DNA of 64,000 nt from JBOZRQ01 sp050789255 (GCA_050789255.1 JBOZRQ010000025.1:245254-309253); one strand, 5' to 3'; numbered from the stretch's first letter, positions 42,579-52,148 are shown. The notes: generated by a model not told the origin, from the letters alone. Made by a program: numbers and translations.

Positions 42579-43499
42579 ATGGACGATCTTGGGCGGATCT
42601 TGCGTGAGACGCGCGAGTCCCGCAACATCAGCATGGAGGTCGCCGAAGAGGAGACCAAAATCCGTCGCAAGTATCTCGAGGCGCTGGAAAGTGGCCTCTA
42701 CTCCGACCTCCCCGGCGAGGTTTACCTGAAAGGGTTTTTGCGTACCTACGGCAATTACCTGGGGCTCGACGGGACATCCCTGGTTGACCAGTATAAGGAG
42801 GGGCGCACGGGCCGCCGGGCCGCCCTGCGAGCGGCGGCAGCCGAGGCGTCGGCCCCACCGCCCGTGGAGACAGAGCCGCCGCAGCCCGTGGCGGAGCGCC
42901 CTCGGCCTGAAGGCCGGCCCCGAGTAGCTCGGGAGGTCCGTGAGGCCCGTGAGGCCAGGGAGCGGCGGAACCAGGTGGGCAGGCCCCGGGTCACCAGGGC
43001 GCCCGGATCACGCATATCCGGCCGTGGTGTCACCATGGTGCTGGTCGCAGTCATCGCTTTTGCGGTCATCGCTTACCTGGGTTGGCTCATCGCAGGCCAG
43101 TTTAAGGCGGAAGCGTCGCCGGCAACTACGCCGCCTGCGAGTACGCCCTCCGACCCGCCGCCTTCGCAGCAGCCGGTGGTTACGCCCCCGGCGCCGCTCC
43201 CCGAGCAGCCGAAGGTAACCATGGCCAAGGGTTCCGGTAATGAGGTGCTCTTCGCGGTTCCAGGCAAGGAAACCACGGTCCGCATTGAAATGCCAACAGG
43301 CGACCGGGTCTGGGTACAGGTCTGGGATGGGGAGAAGAAGGTGGCCGAAGCCGAGCTTCGAGCCGCCGCCGAGTATAAAGGCACGAACCTGCGCATTCAA
43401 ATGGGTCACATGAACGGCGTCTCGCTGGTCGTCAACGGCCAGCGCTTCGAGAAGCCCATGGAAGGCGGCCCGTACTGGCTCACCTTCAAAGCACAATAA
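42579..43499 (+). CDS. rodZ: RodZ-like helix-turn-helix membrane protein
   Basis: N-terminal HTH_25 domain (about 1-75, ILRETRESRNISMEVAEEETKI and VYLKGFLRTYGNYLGLD), a basic Arg-rich linker (about 85-145), one membrane helix (about 150-172), a Pro/Ser/Thr-rich spacer and a C-terminal DUF4115 domain (about 210-306). This is the RodZ/YmfM layout, linking MreB to the wall; at 306 residues it is normal. ATG at 42579 with ggaggtgg upstream. In Bacillus, ymfM also lies downstream of the spoIIIE region, though far closer. Confidence 0.88.
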   Translation: MDDLGRILRETRESRNISMEVAEEETKIRRKYLEALESGLYSDLPGEVYLKGFLRTYGNYLGLDGTSLVDQYKEGRTGRRAALRAAAAEASAPPPVETEPPQPVAERPRPEGRPRVAREVREAREARERRNQVGRPRVTRAPGSRISGRGVTMVLVAVIAFAVIAYLGWLIAGQFKAEASPATTPPASTPSDPPPSQQPVVTPPAPLPEQPKVTMAKGSGNEVLFAVPGKETTVRIEMPTGDRVWVQVWDGEKKVAEAELRAAAEYKGTNLRIQMGHMNGVSLVVNGQRFEKPMEGGPYWLTFKAQ

Positions 43500-43503
43500 T
43501 CAG

Positions 43504-43534
43504 TCGGTCCGGCAAAACTTGCCGGGCCGATTTT
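43504..43534 (+). terminator. Intrinsic terminator after the rodZ-like gene
   Basis: Stem tcggtccggcaa with ttgccgggccga (one G-T pair), loop aac, then TTTTCTTC. Confidence 0.87.
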
Positions 43535-43586
43535 CTTCATGTTCACCCCGCCTTAGTTGACATACTAAGGTGCGGAGGTGTCGGTC

Positions 43587-44762
43587 ATGCTGAAAATCAG
43601 GCTATCGCAACGGATCGTGGCGCTGTGCGCCGCCCTTTGGCTCTTGCTCCTCCCCGGCGCCGCCGCAGCCGCCGCAGCAGGTGTACCTGTGGCCAAGCCG
43701 AACGTGTCCGCCGGGGCGGCGATCCTGATGGACTGGCAGACCGGCGAGATTCTGTATGAACGCAACGCCCGCATGCGGCGGGCGCCCGCCAGCACCACCA
43801 AGGTTCTCACGGCCATTATCGTGCTGGAGAAGGCCAAGCTGAGCGATAAGGTGAAGGTCTCAAAGCGGGCAGCATACACGGTTGGCTCCAGCATGCACAT
43901 CAAACCCGGTGAGGTCTACTCGGTCCACGATCTGCTGCACGGGCTGCTCCTTCGCTCGGGCAACGACGCAGCGGTGGCGCTCGCCGAGCATGTGGCGGGT
44001 TCGGTTGAAGCGTTTGCCAAGCTCATGAACGAGAAGTCGCGGCAGATCGGTGCCAGGGAATCGAACTGGAACAACCCGCACGGGCTGACCGACCCGCTTC
44101 ACTACAGCTCGGCGTACGACCTGGCCGTCATTACCCGGTATGGGCTCCAGAATCCCACCTTCGCCGAGATCGTGGCGATCCGGCAAAAGCCCCTGAAGTA
44201 TGAGCACCTGAACCGGGACGTGGTGCTACATAACACGAACCGGCTTCTGTACGAGCTAGAGGGGGCAGACGGCGTCAAAACCGGGACCACGGCGGCGGCA
44301 GGCGCCTGCCTGATCGCCAGCGCCACCCGGGGCGATCAGAAGCTGATTTCGGTGGTGTTAGCCGCGGGCAATCGGTGGCAACAGTCGCGGACCCTGCTGA
44401 GCTGGGGATTCTTCAACCACCGGCTGGTGAACTTCGGACAGAAGGGCGAGGTGCTTGCGCAGGCGCCCGTCGAGGACGGGAAGTACCGCACGGTCCCGCT
44501 GGCCCTGGGAGAGGACCTGCTTGTGGTGCTGCGCAAGGATGGCGAGCCCCCGAAGCTCACCCCGCGGTGGAGCGCCAACCTCACGGCACCGCTGGCCGAG
44601 GGCCAGCAGGTCGGGGAGGTCGACCTGGTCGTCGGTGAGAAGGTCAAGCGCACCGTGCCGTTGGTGGTCGCCAGCGCCGTGCCAGAGCGTTCCTTGCTGG
44701 ACGCTATTTACCAGATGGTCGCCCCGCTCTTGCGTTTTGTGTCGGATGCTGATATGTTTTAG
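43587..44762 (+). CDS. D-alanyl-D-alanine carboxypeptidase (DacF-like PBP)
   Basis: Low-molecular-mass penicillin-binding protein that trims stem peptides. Signal peptide (about 1-32), then the serine peptidase S11 domain with SxxK in PASTTKVLTA, SxN in RSGNDAA and KTGTT, and a C-terminal beta-rich domain (about 290-360) plus an amphipathic tail. 391 residues from ATG 43587, 7 bases after ggaggt. DacF of Bacillus acts in spore cortex synthesis; whether this is DacF, DacA or DacB cannot be settled. Confidence 0.93.
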   Translation: MLKIRLSQRIVALCAALWLLLLPGAAAAAAAGVPVAKPNVSAGAAILMDWQTGEILYERNARMRRAPASTTKVLTAIIVLEKAKLSDKVKVSKRAAYTVGSSMHIKPGEVYSVHDLLHGLLLRSGNDAAVALAEHVAGSVEAFAKLMNEKSRQIGARESNWNNPHGLTDPLHYSSAYDLAVITRYGLQNPTFAEIVAIRQKPLKYEHLNRDVVLHNTNRLLYELEGADGVKTGTTAAAGACLIASATRGDQKLISVVLAAGNRWQQSRTLLSWGFFNHRLVNFGQKGEVLAQAPVEDGKYRTVPLALGEDLLVVLRKDGEPPKLTPRWSANLTAPLAEGQQVGEVDLVVGEKVKRTVPLVVASAVPERSLLDAIYQMVAPLLRFVSDADMF

Positions 44763-44781
44763 GCCCAACCTTCGCATACAT

Positions 44782-44810
44782 GGGAGCTACGCTCGAGCGT
44801 GGCTTCCTTT
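44782..44810 (+). terminator. Probable terminator after the carboxypeptidase gene
   Basis: Stem gggagctacgc with gcgtggcttcc (two G-T or mismatch positions), tcga loop, followed by tttcctta. Confidence 0.65.
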
Positions 44811-44875
44811 CCTTATTTTCTAGTGCATTCCGCATAAGCCGGGATGATTTGTTTGGGATGGGCTTCACAAAGGTA

Positions 44876-44905
44876 ATGACATCCGGAATCCGAACTTGGT
44901 ATACT
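44876..44905 (+). promoter_or_regulatory. Predicted sigma-A promoter of the nuo operon
   Basis: ATGACA (44876-44881), an 18-base spacer ending in TGG, and TATACT (44900-44905), so an extended -10. It lies 119 bases before nuoA, leaving a leader of about 112 bases. Confidence 0.6.
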
Positions 44906-45023
44906 GGTAAAGTGAGTTTTTCGTCGTTCTTTCCCCCGCTTGTTCCATGATTCACATGTGGCGTGACGATGGGTTGGCGTTATGTTCAGGACTGATTTAT
45001 TGTCATCCGAAGGAGGCTGGCCG

Positions 45024-45374
45024 ATGCATCCGTACTTGCCCCTGCTCATCTACCTTCTGGTCGCCCTTGCGCTTCCGGTGGGTATGAGCATCGTGGGTAC
45101 CAGTTTCGGCAAGAAGAAGGAGGAACCTTACAAGCTTCTTCCCTACGAATCTGGTCACCCGACGGCTCCGTTGATGGGACGCTTCCCGGTAAAGTTCTAC
45201 CTGGTCGCTATGCTCTTCGTGATCTTCGACGTTGAAGCGGCCTCGTTCTATCCCTGGGCGGTTAACCTCAAGCAGTTGGGCGTCGTTGGTCTTGTAGAGA
45301 TGATCACCTTCATGGTGGTGCTGGGCATCGGCTACGCCTATGTCTGGAAGAAGGGAGGCTTTAACTGGCGATGA
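45024..45374 (+). CDS. nuoA: NADH-quinone oxidoreductase subunit A
   Basis: Small membrane subunit of Complex I near the quinone site. 116 residues, three membrane helices, and the family landmarks PYESGHPTA and FYLVAMLFVIFDVEAASFYPWA. ATG at 45024, 7 bases after aaggagg; an earlier ATG at 44982 has no site. First gene of the nuo operon; overlaps nuoB by 4 bases. Confidence 0.95.
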   Translation: MHPYLPLLIYLLVALALPVGMSIVGTSFGKKKEEPYKLLPYESGHPTAPLMGRFPVKFYLVAMLFVIFDVEAASFYPWAVNLKQLGVVGLVEMITFMVVLGIGYAYVWKKGGFNWR

Positions 45375-45874
45375 GCAACACCAGCGATGTTTTCGGCAAG
45401 GACGGCGGGTTTGTTACCACGACGGTTGACGGCTTCCTGCGCTGGGCGCAGTCGAACTCGGTCTGGCCGCTTACCTTCGGCCTGGCCTGCTGTGCAATCG
45501 AAATGATGAACCTGACGGCCCCCCGTTACGATATTGCCCGATTTGGTTCCGAGGCATTCCGCGCCTCGCCCCGACAGGCGGACCTTTTGTTCGTTTCCGG
45601 CCGCCTGTCCAACAAGATGGTGCCCGTTATTAAGCAGGTCTACCAGCAGATGGCGGAACCCAAGTGGGTTGTCGCCATGGGCGCCTGCGCCTCCTCGGGC
45701 GGCGTCTTTGACAACTACGCGATCGTCCAGGGCGTCGACAACGTGCTCCCGGTGGATATTTACATCCCCGGCTGCCCGCCGAGTCCCGACGCCGTGATCT
45801 ACGCCGTGGAGAAGCTCCGCGACCAGATCCGGGCGCGCAAGACGAAGGGTGGTATTCTCGAACACCATGCCTAA
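45371..45874 (+). CDS. nuoB: NADH-quinone oxidoreductase subunit B
   Basis: Carries the terminal [4Fe-4S] cluster N2 that reduces quinone. 167 residues with the tandem cysteines in FGLACCAIEMM, then MGACASSGGVF and YIPGCPPSPDA, giving all four ligands. ATG overlaps the nuoA stop. Peripheral arm next to NuoD. Confidence 0.96.
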   Translation: MSNTSDVFGKDGGFVTTTVDGFLRWAQSNSVWPLTFGLACCAIEMMNLTAPRYDIARFGSEAFRASPRQADLLFVSGRLSNKMVPVIKQVYQQMAEPKWVVAMGACASSGGVFDNYAIVQGVDNVLPVDIYIPGCPPSPDAVIYAVEKLRDQIRARKTKGGILEHHA

Positions 45875-46442
45875 CGAAATGATCGAGCGGGCCAACGCTG
45901 CCCGTGAAAAAGTGAAGAGCGAGACCATTCCCGCCCTGCTGGAGAAGTTCCCTGGCAAGGTGGAGGAGGTCGCTCCTACCAATGACCAGATTCCGCAGGT
46001 CTTCGCCACGCCGGACTCGCTCCTGGAGATCGCCAAGTGGCTGAAGGCAGGCGGCTTCAATATGCTCGTCGATATTGGCGGTGTGGACTACTACCCGAAG
46101 CGCACCCCGCGTTTCGACGTGGTCTACCACTTCCGCCAGCTGCCCGCCCTGGGCATGCTGCGCGTCCGGGTGCGCTGCACCGAGAAGGACGCCATCGGTT
46201 CGCTCAATGAGCTCTGGCCGATGGCCCGGGCTGCCGAGCGAGAGATCTACGACCAGTTCGGCGTCAAGTTCACCGGCCACCCCAACCTGAGCCGGATTCT
46301 GAATCCGGATGACTGGGATGGCTACCCGCTCCGCAAGGACTACCCGCTGCGCGGTCCCCGCGCACTGATCAATCTGGAGATGCCCGCCGACGAGAATCGC
46401 TACGCGGCCTTCGTCGACGAGGACGAGAACAAGGGAAAGTAG
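45867..46442 (+). CDS. nuoC: NADH-quinone oxidoreductase subunit C
   Basis: 30 kDa-type peripheral subunit, here separate from NuoD. 191 residues from the ATG at 45867 (a later ATG at 45879 is possible); overlaps nuoB by 8 bases. Family segment REIYDQFGVKFTGHPNLSRI and the ending DDWDGYPLRKDYPLRG are diagnostic. Structural role in the quinone module. Confidence 0.93.
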   Translation: MPNEMIERANAAREKVKSETIPALLEKFPGKVEEVAPTNDQIPQVFATPDSLLEIAKWLKAGGFNMLVDIGGVDYYPKRTPRFDVVYHFRQLPALGMLRVRVRCTEKDAIGSLNELWPMARAAEREIYDQFGVKFTGHPNLSRILNPDDWDGYPLRKDYPLRGPRALINLEMPADENRYAAFVDEDENKGK

Positions 46443-46450
46443 GGTGAGTT

Positions 46451-47653
46451 ATGGCGACCATCCTTGATAAGAAGGAAGCGCATCCGGATCGTATGCTGCT
46501 CTCCGTCGGGCCGCACCACCCTGCGACCCACGGCGTGCTTCGTGTCATTTTGGAGCTCGAAGGTGAAATCATCACCGACGCCGAGCCCGAAATCGGCTTC
46601 CTGCACACCGGCATTGAGAAGAACGCCGAGGCGCTCAATTGGCAGCAGGCCAACACGGTCATCGACCGCATGGACTACCTGAGCCCGATCTCCAACAACA
46701 CCGGCTACTGCATGGCCGTGGAGAAGCTGCTCGGCATTACCGATCAGATCCCCGACCGTGCCAACAAGGTGCGTGTGATCCTCCTTGAGCTTCAGCGCAT
46801 CGCTTCGCACATGGTCTATCTGGGCACCGGCGGCATCGACCTCGGCGCCACGACCCCGTTCTTCTGGGCGTTCGACATCCGTGAGGCGATCCTCGATATC
46901 CTCGAGGAGACCACCGGCGCCCGCATGAACCCCAGCTACATTCGTGTGGGCGGCCTCGCCAAGGACATTCCCGATCACTTCAAGGAGATCGTGGAGAAGT
47001 TCCTCAAGGAGGCTCCCAAGAAGATCTCCGAGCTGCGCGACATCATCGTGGGCAACCCGATCGTCATTCAGCGTCTGAAGGGCGTCGGCAAGCTGACCCA
47101 GCAGCAGGCGCTGGAGTTGGGCCTCACCGGTCACAACCTGCGCGCCTCCGGCAGCGACTACGACGTGCGCAAGTACTTCCCGTACCTCGGGTACGAGAAC
47201 TACGACTTCAAGGTTCCCGTCTACCATGGCGGCGACATGTACGACCGGGTGCTCATGCGCTTCGACGAGTGCTTCGAGTCGATGAAGATCGTCCGGCAGG
47301 CGCTTGACAACCTGTCCGACGACGGCTATGTGATCAACAACCGTAAGCTCGTTCTCCCGCCCAAGCATGAGGTCAAGGAGAACATGGAGGCCCTGATTCA
47401 CCACTTCAAGCTCGTCCAGCACGGCTTCGACGTGCCGGCCGGCGAGGTGTACCAGGCTCTTGAGTCCCCCCGTGGCGAGATCGGCTTCTACGTGGTCTCC
47501 AGCGGCGATAACAAGCCCTGGCGCGTACGGGTCCGTCCGCCCTCGTTCTACGCAGTCAACGCCCTGCCCGAGATGATCCGCGGCCACTTCGTGGCCGACA
47601 TGGTCACCATCATCGCAGGCGCTGACCCGATCTTCGGGGAGGTGGATCGCTAA
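46451..47653 (+). CDS. nuoD: NADH-quinone oxidoreductase subunit D
   Basis: 49 kDa-type subunit forming the quinone pocket with NuoB. 400 residues, with SVGPHHPATHGVLR near the start (the histidine loop of the quinone site), IGFLHTGIEKNAE, and the C-terminal PPSFYAVNALPEM and GADPIFGEVDR. Complete length. The nuoE ATG overlaps its stop by one base. Confidence 0.96.
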   Translation: MATILDKKEAHPDRMLLSVGPHHPATHGVLRVILELEGEIITDAEPEIGFLHTGIEKNAEALNWQQANTVIDRMDYLSPISNNTGYCMAVEKLLGITDQIPDRANKVRVILLELQRIASHMVYLGTGGIDLGATTPFFWAFDIREAILDILEETTGARMNPSYIRVGGLAKDIPDHFKEIVEKFLKEAPKKISELRDIIVGNPIVIQRLKGVGKLTQQQALELGLTGHNLRASGSDYDVRKYFPYLGYENYDFKVPVYHGGDMYDRVLMRFDECFESMKIVRQALDNLSDDGYVINNRKLVLPPKHEVKENMEALIHHFKLVQHGFDVPAGEVYQALESPRGEIGFYVVSSGDNKPWRVRVRPPSFYAVNALPEMIRGHFVADMVTIIAGADPIFGEVDR

Positions 47654-48339
47654 TGTCTCACGGTACCAGCATCAGCAAGACCATCAGCATCAAGGAGATC
47701 GACCTGCCGTCCTGGCCGGAGACCTGTAAGACCGAGGTCGACGCGATTCTCGCCAAGTACCCCGAGGGCCGGGAGATGTCGGCGATCCTGCCGCTGCTGC
47801 ACCTGGCCATGCGCGAGCGCGACGGCCACTATGTAGCAATCAGCGACATGCAGGCGATCGCCGAGATCTGCGGCGTCTCGCCGGCGTACGTTGACTCGGT
47901 TTGCTCGTTTTACGCCATGTACCACCGGCACCCGATCGGCAAGTACCTGATCACGGTCTGCGGGTCGATGTGCTGCCACCTGCTGGGCGGCGGCAAGCAG
48001 CTGGTGGAGCATATCGAGAAGACCCTGGGTATCAAGAACGGTGAGACCACGGCCGACGGCCTACTCACCCTCGAGGTCACCCCCGAGTGCCTCGCCGCCT
48101 GCGACCTGGCCCCGGTCATTCACGTGAACGTCGAGTACGCTGTGAAGATGACCCCGGCCAAGTTCGACGCCCTCGTCGAAGCGCTCCGCAGCGGCAAGGG
48201 CCCGGACGCCTTCATCGAGAAGCTGCCGCTCATGGGCGGCGCCGCCCAGGAGGAGTGGCAGGGCTTCCAGGCCCCGCCCGCCCCGGCCCCCGAAGCCCCG
48301 GCCCCGGCCAAGGAAGAGGAGTCCGCAGCCACTGAGTAA
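47653..48339 (+). CDS. nuoE: NADH-quinone oxidoreductase subunit E
   Basis: 24 kDa-type subunit carrying the [2Fe-2S] cluster N1a. The thioredoxin-like core has the ligands in VCGSMCCHLLGG (CxxxxC) and ECLAACDLAP (CxxxC). 228 residues is longer than the usual 160-180 because of a C-terminal tail rich in Pro, Ala and Glu (about 195-228), probably flexible. A repeat element separates it from nuoF. Confidence 0.93.
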   Translation: MSHGTSISKTISIKEIDLPSWPETCKTEVDAILAKYPEGREMSAILPLLHLAMRERDGHYVAISDMQAIAEICGVSPAYVDSVCSFYAMYHRHPIGKYLITVCGSMCCHLLGGGKQLVEHIEKTLGIKNGETTADGLLTLEVTPECLAACDLAPVIHVNVEYAVKMTPAKFDALVEALRSGKGPDAFIEKLPLMGGAAQEEWQGFQAPPAPAPEAPAPAKEEESAATE

Positions 48340-48370
48340 CCTACGCCTGGACCCTGGGCAGTGAGACATT

Positions 48371-48457
48371 TTTACCGCAGATTACGCAGATTATCATGAT
48401 TACGCAGATTTATTTTGAATCATATAAATCATATAAATCTGCGTAATCTGCGGTAAA
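48371..48457. repeat. Second ACGCAGATT-type inverted repeat, between nuoE and nuoF
   Basis: Perfect 22-base arms (48371-48392 and 48436-48457) made of tttaccgcagattacgcag-type units. An extra gattacgcagattta copy lies inside the left half (48398-48412) and a tandem atcataaa-like repeat near the tip (about 48420-48437). It shares its core unit with the element at 12171-12321. In the nuo transcript it would form a very stable hairpin just before the nuoF ribosome site (agaggagg, 48478-48485). Confidence 0.85.
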
Positions 48458-48494
48458 TAAGCCTGACGGGTCTGAAAGAGGAGGCATTCACGAT

Positions 48495-49769
48495 ATGCAG
48501 TTTGAGCCTGTGCTGACGAAGGGCATTGGTGTTTACGATCTGCGTGACATCAATGTGTATGAGTCGCTGGGCGGTTACAAGGCGCTGCGGAAGGCTCTTG
48601 CCATGGAGCCGGCAGCCGTCATCGAAGAAGTCAAGAAGTCCGGCCTCCGCGGCCGTGGCGGCGCAGGCTTCCCGACCGGCGTGAAGTGGACCTTCCTGCC
48701 GAACGACGGGCGCCCGCGCTACCTGACCGTCAACGCTGACGAGTCGGAGCCCGGCACGTGCAACAACCGCACCTTGCTCTTCGCCAACCCGCATCAGCTG
48801 ATCGAAGGCATCATTATCAGCGCCTTCGCTAATCGCATCACCCAGAGCTTTATTTACATCCGCGGTGAGTTCAAGCGCGGCGCCGAGGCCCTCAACGAGG
48901 CCATCGAGCAGGCCAAGGCCAAGGGCTACCTCGGCAATAACATCCTGGGCACCGGTTTCAGCCAGGAGATTACCGTCCACCGCGGCGCTGGCGCCTACAT
49001 TTGCGGTGAGGAGAGCGCCCTGCTCAACTCGCTGGAAGGCCGTCGCGGCGAGCCGCGCGTCAAGCCGCCGTTCCCGGCGGTGGTCGGCCTGTACGGCAGC
49101 CCGACGATCATCAACAACGTGGAGACCATCTCCTGCGTGCCGCACATCATGAACAACGGCGCGGAGTGGTTCACCAAGATTTCCGCCAACCCCGAGAACC
49201 CCAAGAGCTGCGGCCCCAAGATCTACACCGTGAGCGGCTGTGTGCAGCGCCCGGGCAACTACGAGGGCCCGATCGGCATGAAGCTCCGCGACGTGATCGA
49301 GATGGCCGGCGGCCTGAGGCCCGGCCGCACCTTCAAGGCGGCTCAGCCCGGTGGCTCTTCGAGCCCGCTGCTCGGACCGCAGCACCTGGACACCCCGCTG
49401 GACTTCGAGTCCTGCGCGGCGGCCGGTTCCATGCTCGGAACCGCTGCGGTGATGGTTTACGACGACACCGTCGACCTGGTGGAGGTCGCCCTCTACTGGT
49501 CGAAGTTCTACAGCTCCGAGTCCTGCGGTCAGTGCACCCCGTGCCGTGAGGGCACCCACTGGCTGGAGCGGGTCTTCACCCGCATCACCGAGGGCGATGG
49601 CAACGAAGAGGACCTGAAGATGATCGCCGACATGCGCAAGCAAATGGCCGGCACCACGATCTGCGTGCTCTCCGACGCCGCCGTCTTCTATCCCAGCTCG
49701 CTGCTGAAGCTCTTCCCGGAAGAGTTCGACCGCTATATCAAGAAGGTGAAGGAGGTGCGGCCTGCATGA
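48495..49769 (+). CDS. nuoF: NADH-quinone oxidoreductase subunit F (NADH-binding)
   Basis: 51 kDa-type subunit with FMN, NADH site and [4Fe-4S] cluster N3. 424 residues: GLRGRGGAGFPTGVKW (nucleotide loop), NADESEPGTCNNR (FMN), GAGAYICGEESALLNSLEG and the cluster motif ESCGQCTPCREGT with the distant fourth cysteine in TTICVLSDAA. ATG at 48495. Overlaps nuoG by 4 bases. Confidence 0.96.
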   Translation: MQFEPVLTKGIGVYDLRDINVYESLGGYKALRKALAMEPAAVIEEVKKSGLRGRGGAGFPTGVKWTFLPNDGRPRYLTVNADESEPGTCNNRTLLFANPHQLIEGIIISAFANRITQSFIYIRGEFKRGAEALNEAIEQAKAKGYLGNNILGTGFSQEITVHRGAGAYICGEESALLNSLEGRRGEPRVKPPFPAVVGLYGSPTIINNVETISCVPHIMNNGAEWFTKISANPENPKSCGPKIYTVSGCVQRPGNYEGPIGMKLRDVIEMAGGLRPGRTFKAAQPGGSSSPLLGPQHLDTPLDFESCAAAGSMLGTAAVMVYDDTVDLVEVALYWSKFYSSESCGQCTPCREGTHWLERVFTRITEGDGNEEDLKMIADMRKQMAGTTICVLSDAAVFYPSSLLKLFPEEFDRYIKKVKEVRPA

Positions 49770-52147
49770 GCGACATGATTAACCTGACGATTGACGGCCG
49801 CGCGGTCCAGGTGCCCAAGGGCACCAACCTGATCGAGGCGGCTCGCTCTGCCGGCATTGATATTCCCTACTTCTGCTACCACCCGAAGCTGGACCCGGCC
49901 GGCGTTTGCCGCATGTGCCTGGTGCAGGTCGAGAAGATCCCCAAGCCCCAGACCGCTTGCACCACCGTGGCCGCCGAGGGCATGGTGGTCCACACCCAGC
50001 ACGACTCCGCCGTGGCTGCCGAGCTGCAGAAGGGCGTGCTGGAGTTCCTGCTGATCAACCACCCGCTGGACTGCCCGGTCTGCGACAAGGGCGGCGAGTG
50101 CGACCTGCAGGACCTGACCTTCGCCCACGGCCCGTCCACCAGCCGCCTGCAGGATGCCAAGATCCACAAGGACAAGAGCGTCGACCTTGGCAACTTCATC
50201 GTGCTGGACAACGAGCGCTGCATTCTCTGCCGCCGCTGCACCCGCTTCGACAACGAGATCGCCACCGAAGGCAACCTGATCGTCGAGGAGCGCGGCCACA
50301 ACAACTACATCACCACGCTGATGGGTGAGCGTTACGACTCCTACTTCAGCGGCAACACCATCGAGATGTGCCCGGTGGGCGCCCTGACCAGCGAGATCTA
50401 CCGCTTCAAGGCCCGCCCGTGGGACCTCTCCAAGGTGGACTCCGTCTGCACCGGCTGCTCGGTCGGCTGCAACGACCAGCAGGAGTTCCGCCATGGCCAG
50501 CTCCTGCGCCTGACCGCCCGTGACAACCCGGAGGTCGATGGCGGCTGGATGTGCGACCGCGGCCGCTTCAACTACAAGTTCGTCCAGAACGATGAGCGTA
50601 TCACCCGCCCGCTGGTCAAGAAGGACGGCAAGTTCGTCGAGACCACCTGGGCTGAGGCGATTGGCGTCGTCGCCGGCAAGCTGAAGGAAACGATCGCCCA
50701 GTTCGGCAGCAACGCTGTTGGCGTCATTGGCGGCGGCAAGCTGACCAATGAAGAGGCGTACCTGCTCCAGAAGCTCGCCCGAGTCTCCTTCGGTACCAAC
50801 AACGTCGACCACCGCGTCAGCGATCAGATCGTAGCCAGCCTTGGCAACTTCCCGGGCCGCCAGAGCGATCTGTCGGACGCCGGCGCCATTCTGGTGATCG
50901 ACACCGACCCGGCTCAGACCGCCCCGGTGATGGACCTGCGCATCCGCCGCATGGCCGACCGCAAGAAGGCCAAGATCGCCGTCATCGGTTCAGTAATGCC
51001 CAAGTACCGCGGCAAGCATGCCCGGTTCCAGCTGAAGCCCGGTCAGGTCCCCGGCGCCGTCGCCGCCCTGTCCGCCGCGTTCGCCGGCAAGGCCCCCGTG
51101 GCCAGCGCCGCTGACGCCGAGGCGATCGCTCAGCTGGTGAAGCTGATGAGCAGCGTGACCAAGGTTGCGATCGTGTGGGGCGGCAACGATGCTGCCACCG
51201 GTCGTGCCCTGCTTGACCTGGCGGGCTCCCTGAAGCAGGGCGGCCGCAGCGTGCACGTGCTGATCCCCGGCGCCCAGAACAACAGCCGTGGCGCTGAGGC
51301 CATGGGCGTGCTGCCGAACATGCTGCCCGGCTTCAAGCCGCTCTCCGGCAAGGCCGGCCTTTCCACCGGCGAGATGCTGAAGGCTGCCGCCGCTGGCGAG
51401 CTGAAGGCGCTCTTCCTGGCCGGCGCCAACCTCCTGAACACCTGGACCGACCGTGCCACCGCCGAGGCCGCGCTGAAGAACAGCTTCGTGGTCGCCACCG
51501 AGCTCTTCATGAACGAGACCGCTCAGCTGGCCGATGTGGTCCTGCCTGCCGCTACCTTCTCTGAGAAGGCCGGCACCTACCTGACCCTCGACGGCCTGGT
51601 CCAGTCCGTGAAGGTTGCCAAGAAGGCCGAGGGCTCCGCCCAGGCCGACGGCGACATCTTCGTGGCGCTGGCGAACGCCATGGGCGCCAAGATCGCCAGC
51701 TCGCCCGCCGACACCGCCGCGGAGATCGCCAAGCAGGCCGTCAAGCTGGAGGCGGGCAAGGTTCTTGCCGGCGCCCCCGTCAGCCTGCTGCCCGCCGCCG
51801 ATGCCCCGGCCACCCCGGAGGGCCTGGTGCTCGTGCCGGTCGACCGGCTCTACGCCGGCGGCTCCACCGCCCGGTTCGACGAGGAGTTCAACCATGTCCA
51901 GCCCAAGCCTGAGGCCTTCTTCAACCCGGTCGACGCCAAGGTCCTTGGCATCACCGCCGGCGAGGAAGTCGAGCTGACGGTCGGCGGCGCTGCGCTCAAG
52001 CTGACCGTCAAGGTCGAGAAGAGCGTCGTGGCTGGCACCGTGCAGGCGATCCGTGGCCTGCCGCAGGCGCCCGTGAATGCCCTGACCACCGGCGGCGCCC
52101 CCGTGGCCGTCAAGGTTGCCAAGCTGGCCGTGGAGGTGGCGGACTAG
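49766..52147 (+). CDS. nuoG: NADH-quinone oxidoreductase subunit G
   Basis: 75 kDa-type subunit with the iron-sulfur chain and a molybdopterin-like body. 793 residues: N-terminal [2Fe-2S] domain (YFCYHPKLDPAGVCRMCLV), the histidine-containing cluster region DCPVCDKGGECDLQDL, the pair of 4Fe-4S sites in RCILCRRCTRF and MCPVGALTS, then CTGCSVGCN (the extra N7-type site). The C-terminal third is alanine-rich and ends in an oxidoreductase beta-barrel. ATGA junction with nuoF. Confidence 0.94.
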   Translation: MSDMINLTIDGRAVQVPKGTNLIEAARSAGIDIPYFCYHPKLDPAGVCRMCLVQVEKIPKPQTACTTVAAEGMVVHTQHDSAVAAELQKGVLEFLLINHPLDCPVCDKGGECDLQDLTFAHGPSTSRLQDAKIHKDKSVDLGNFIVLDNERCILCRRCTRFDNEIATEGNLIVEERGHNNYITTLMGERYDSYFSGNTIEMCPVGALTSEIYRFKARPWDLSKVDSVCTGCSVGCNDQQEFRHGQLLRLTARDNPEVDGGWMCDRGRFNYKFVQNDERITRPLVKKDGKFVETTWAEAIGVVAGKLKETIAQFGSNAVGVIGGGKLTNEEAYLLQKLARVSFGTNNVDHRVSDQIVASLGNFPGRQSDLSDAGAILVIDTDPAQTAPVMDLRIRRMADRKKAKIAVIGSVMPKYRGKHARFQLKPGQVPGAVAALSAAFAGKAPVASAADAEAIAQLVKLMSSVTKVAIVWGGNDAATGRALLDLAGSLKQGGRSVHVLIPGAQNNSRGAEAMGVLPNMLPGFKPLSGKAGLSTGEMLKAAAAGELKALFLAGANLLNTWTDRATAEAALKNSFVVATELFMNETAQLADVVLPAATFSEKAGTYLTLDGLVQSVKVAKKAEGSAQADGDIFVALANAMGAKIASSPADTAAEIAKQAVKLEAGKVLAGAPVSLLPAADAPATPEGLVLVPVDRLYAGGSTARFDEEFNHVQPKPEAFFNPVDAKVLGITAGEEVELTVGGAALKLTVKVEKSVVAGTVQAIRGLPQAPVNALTTGGAPVAVKVAKLAVEVAD

Positions 52148-52148
52148 T

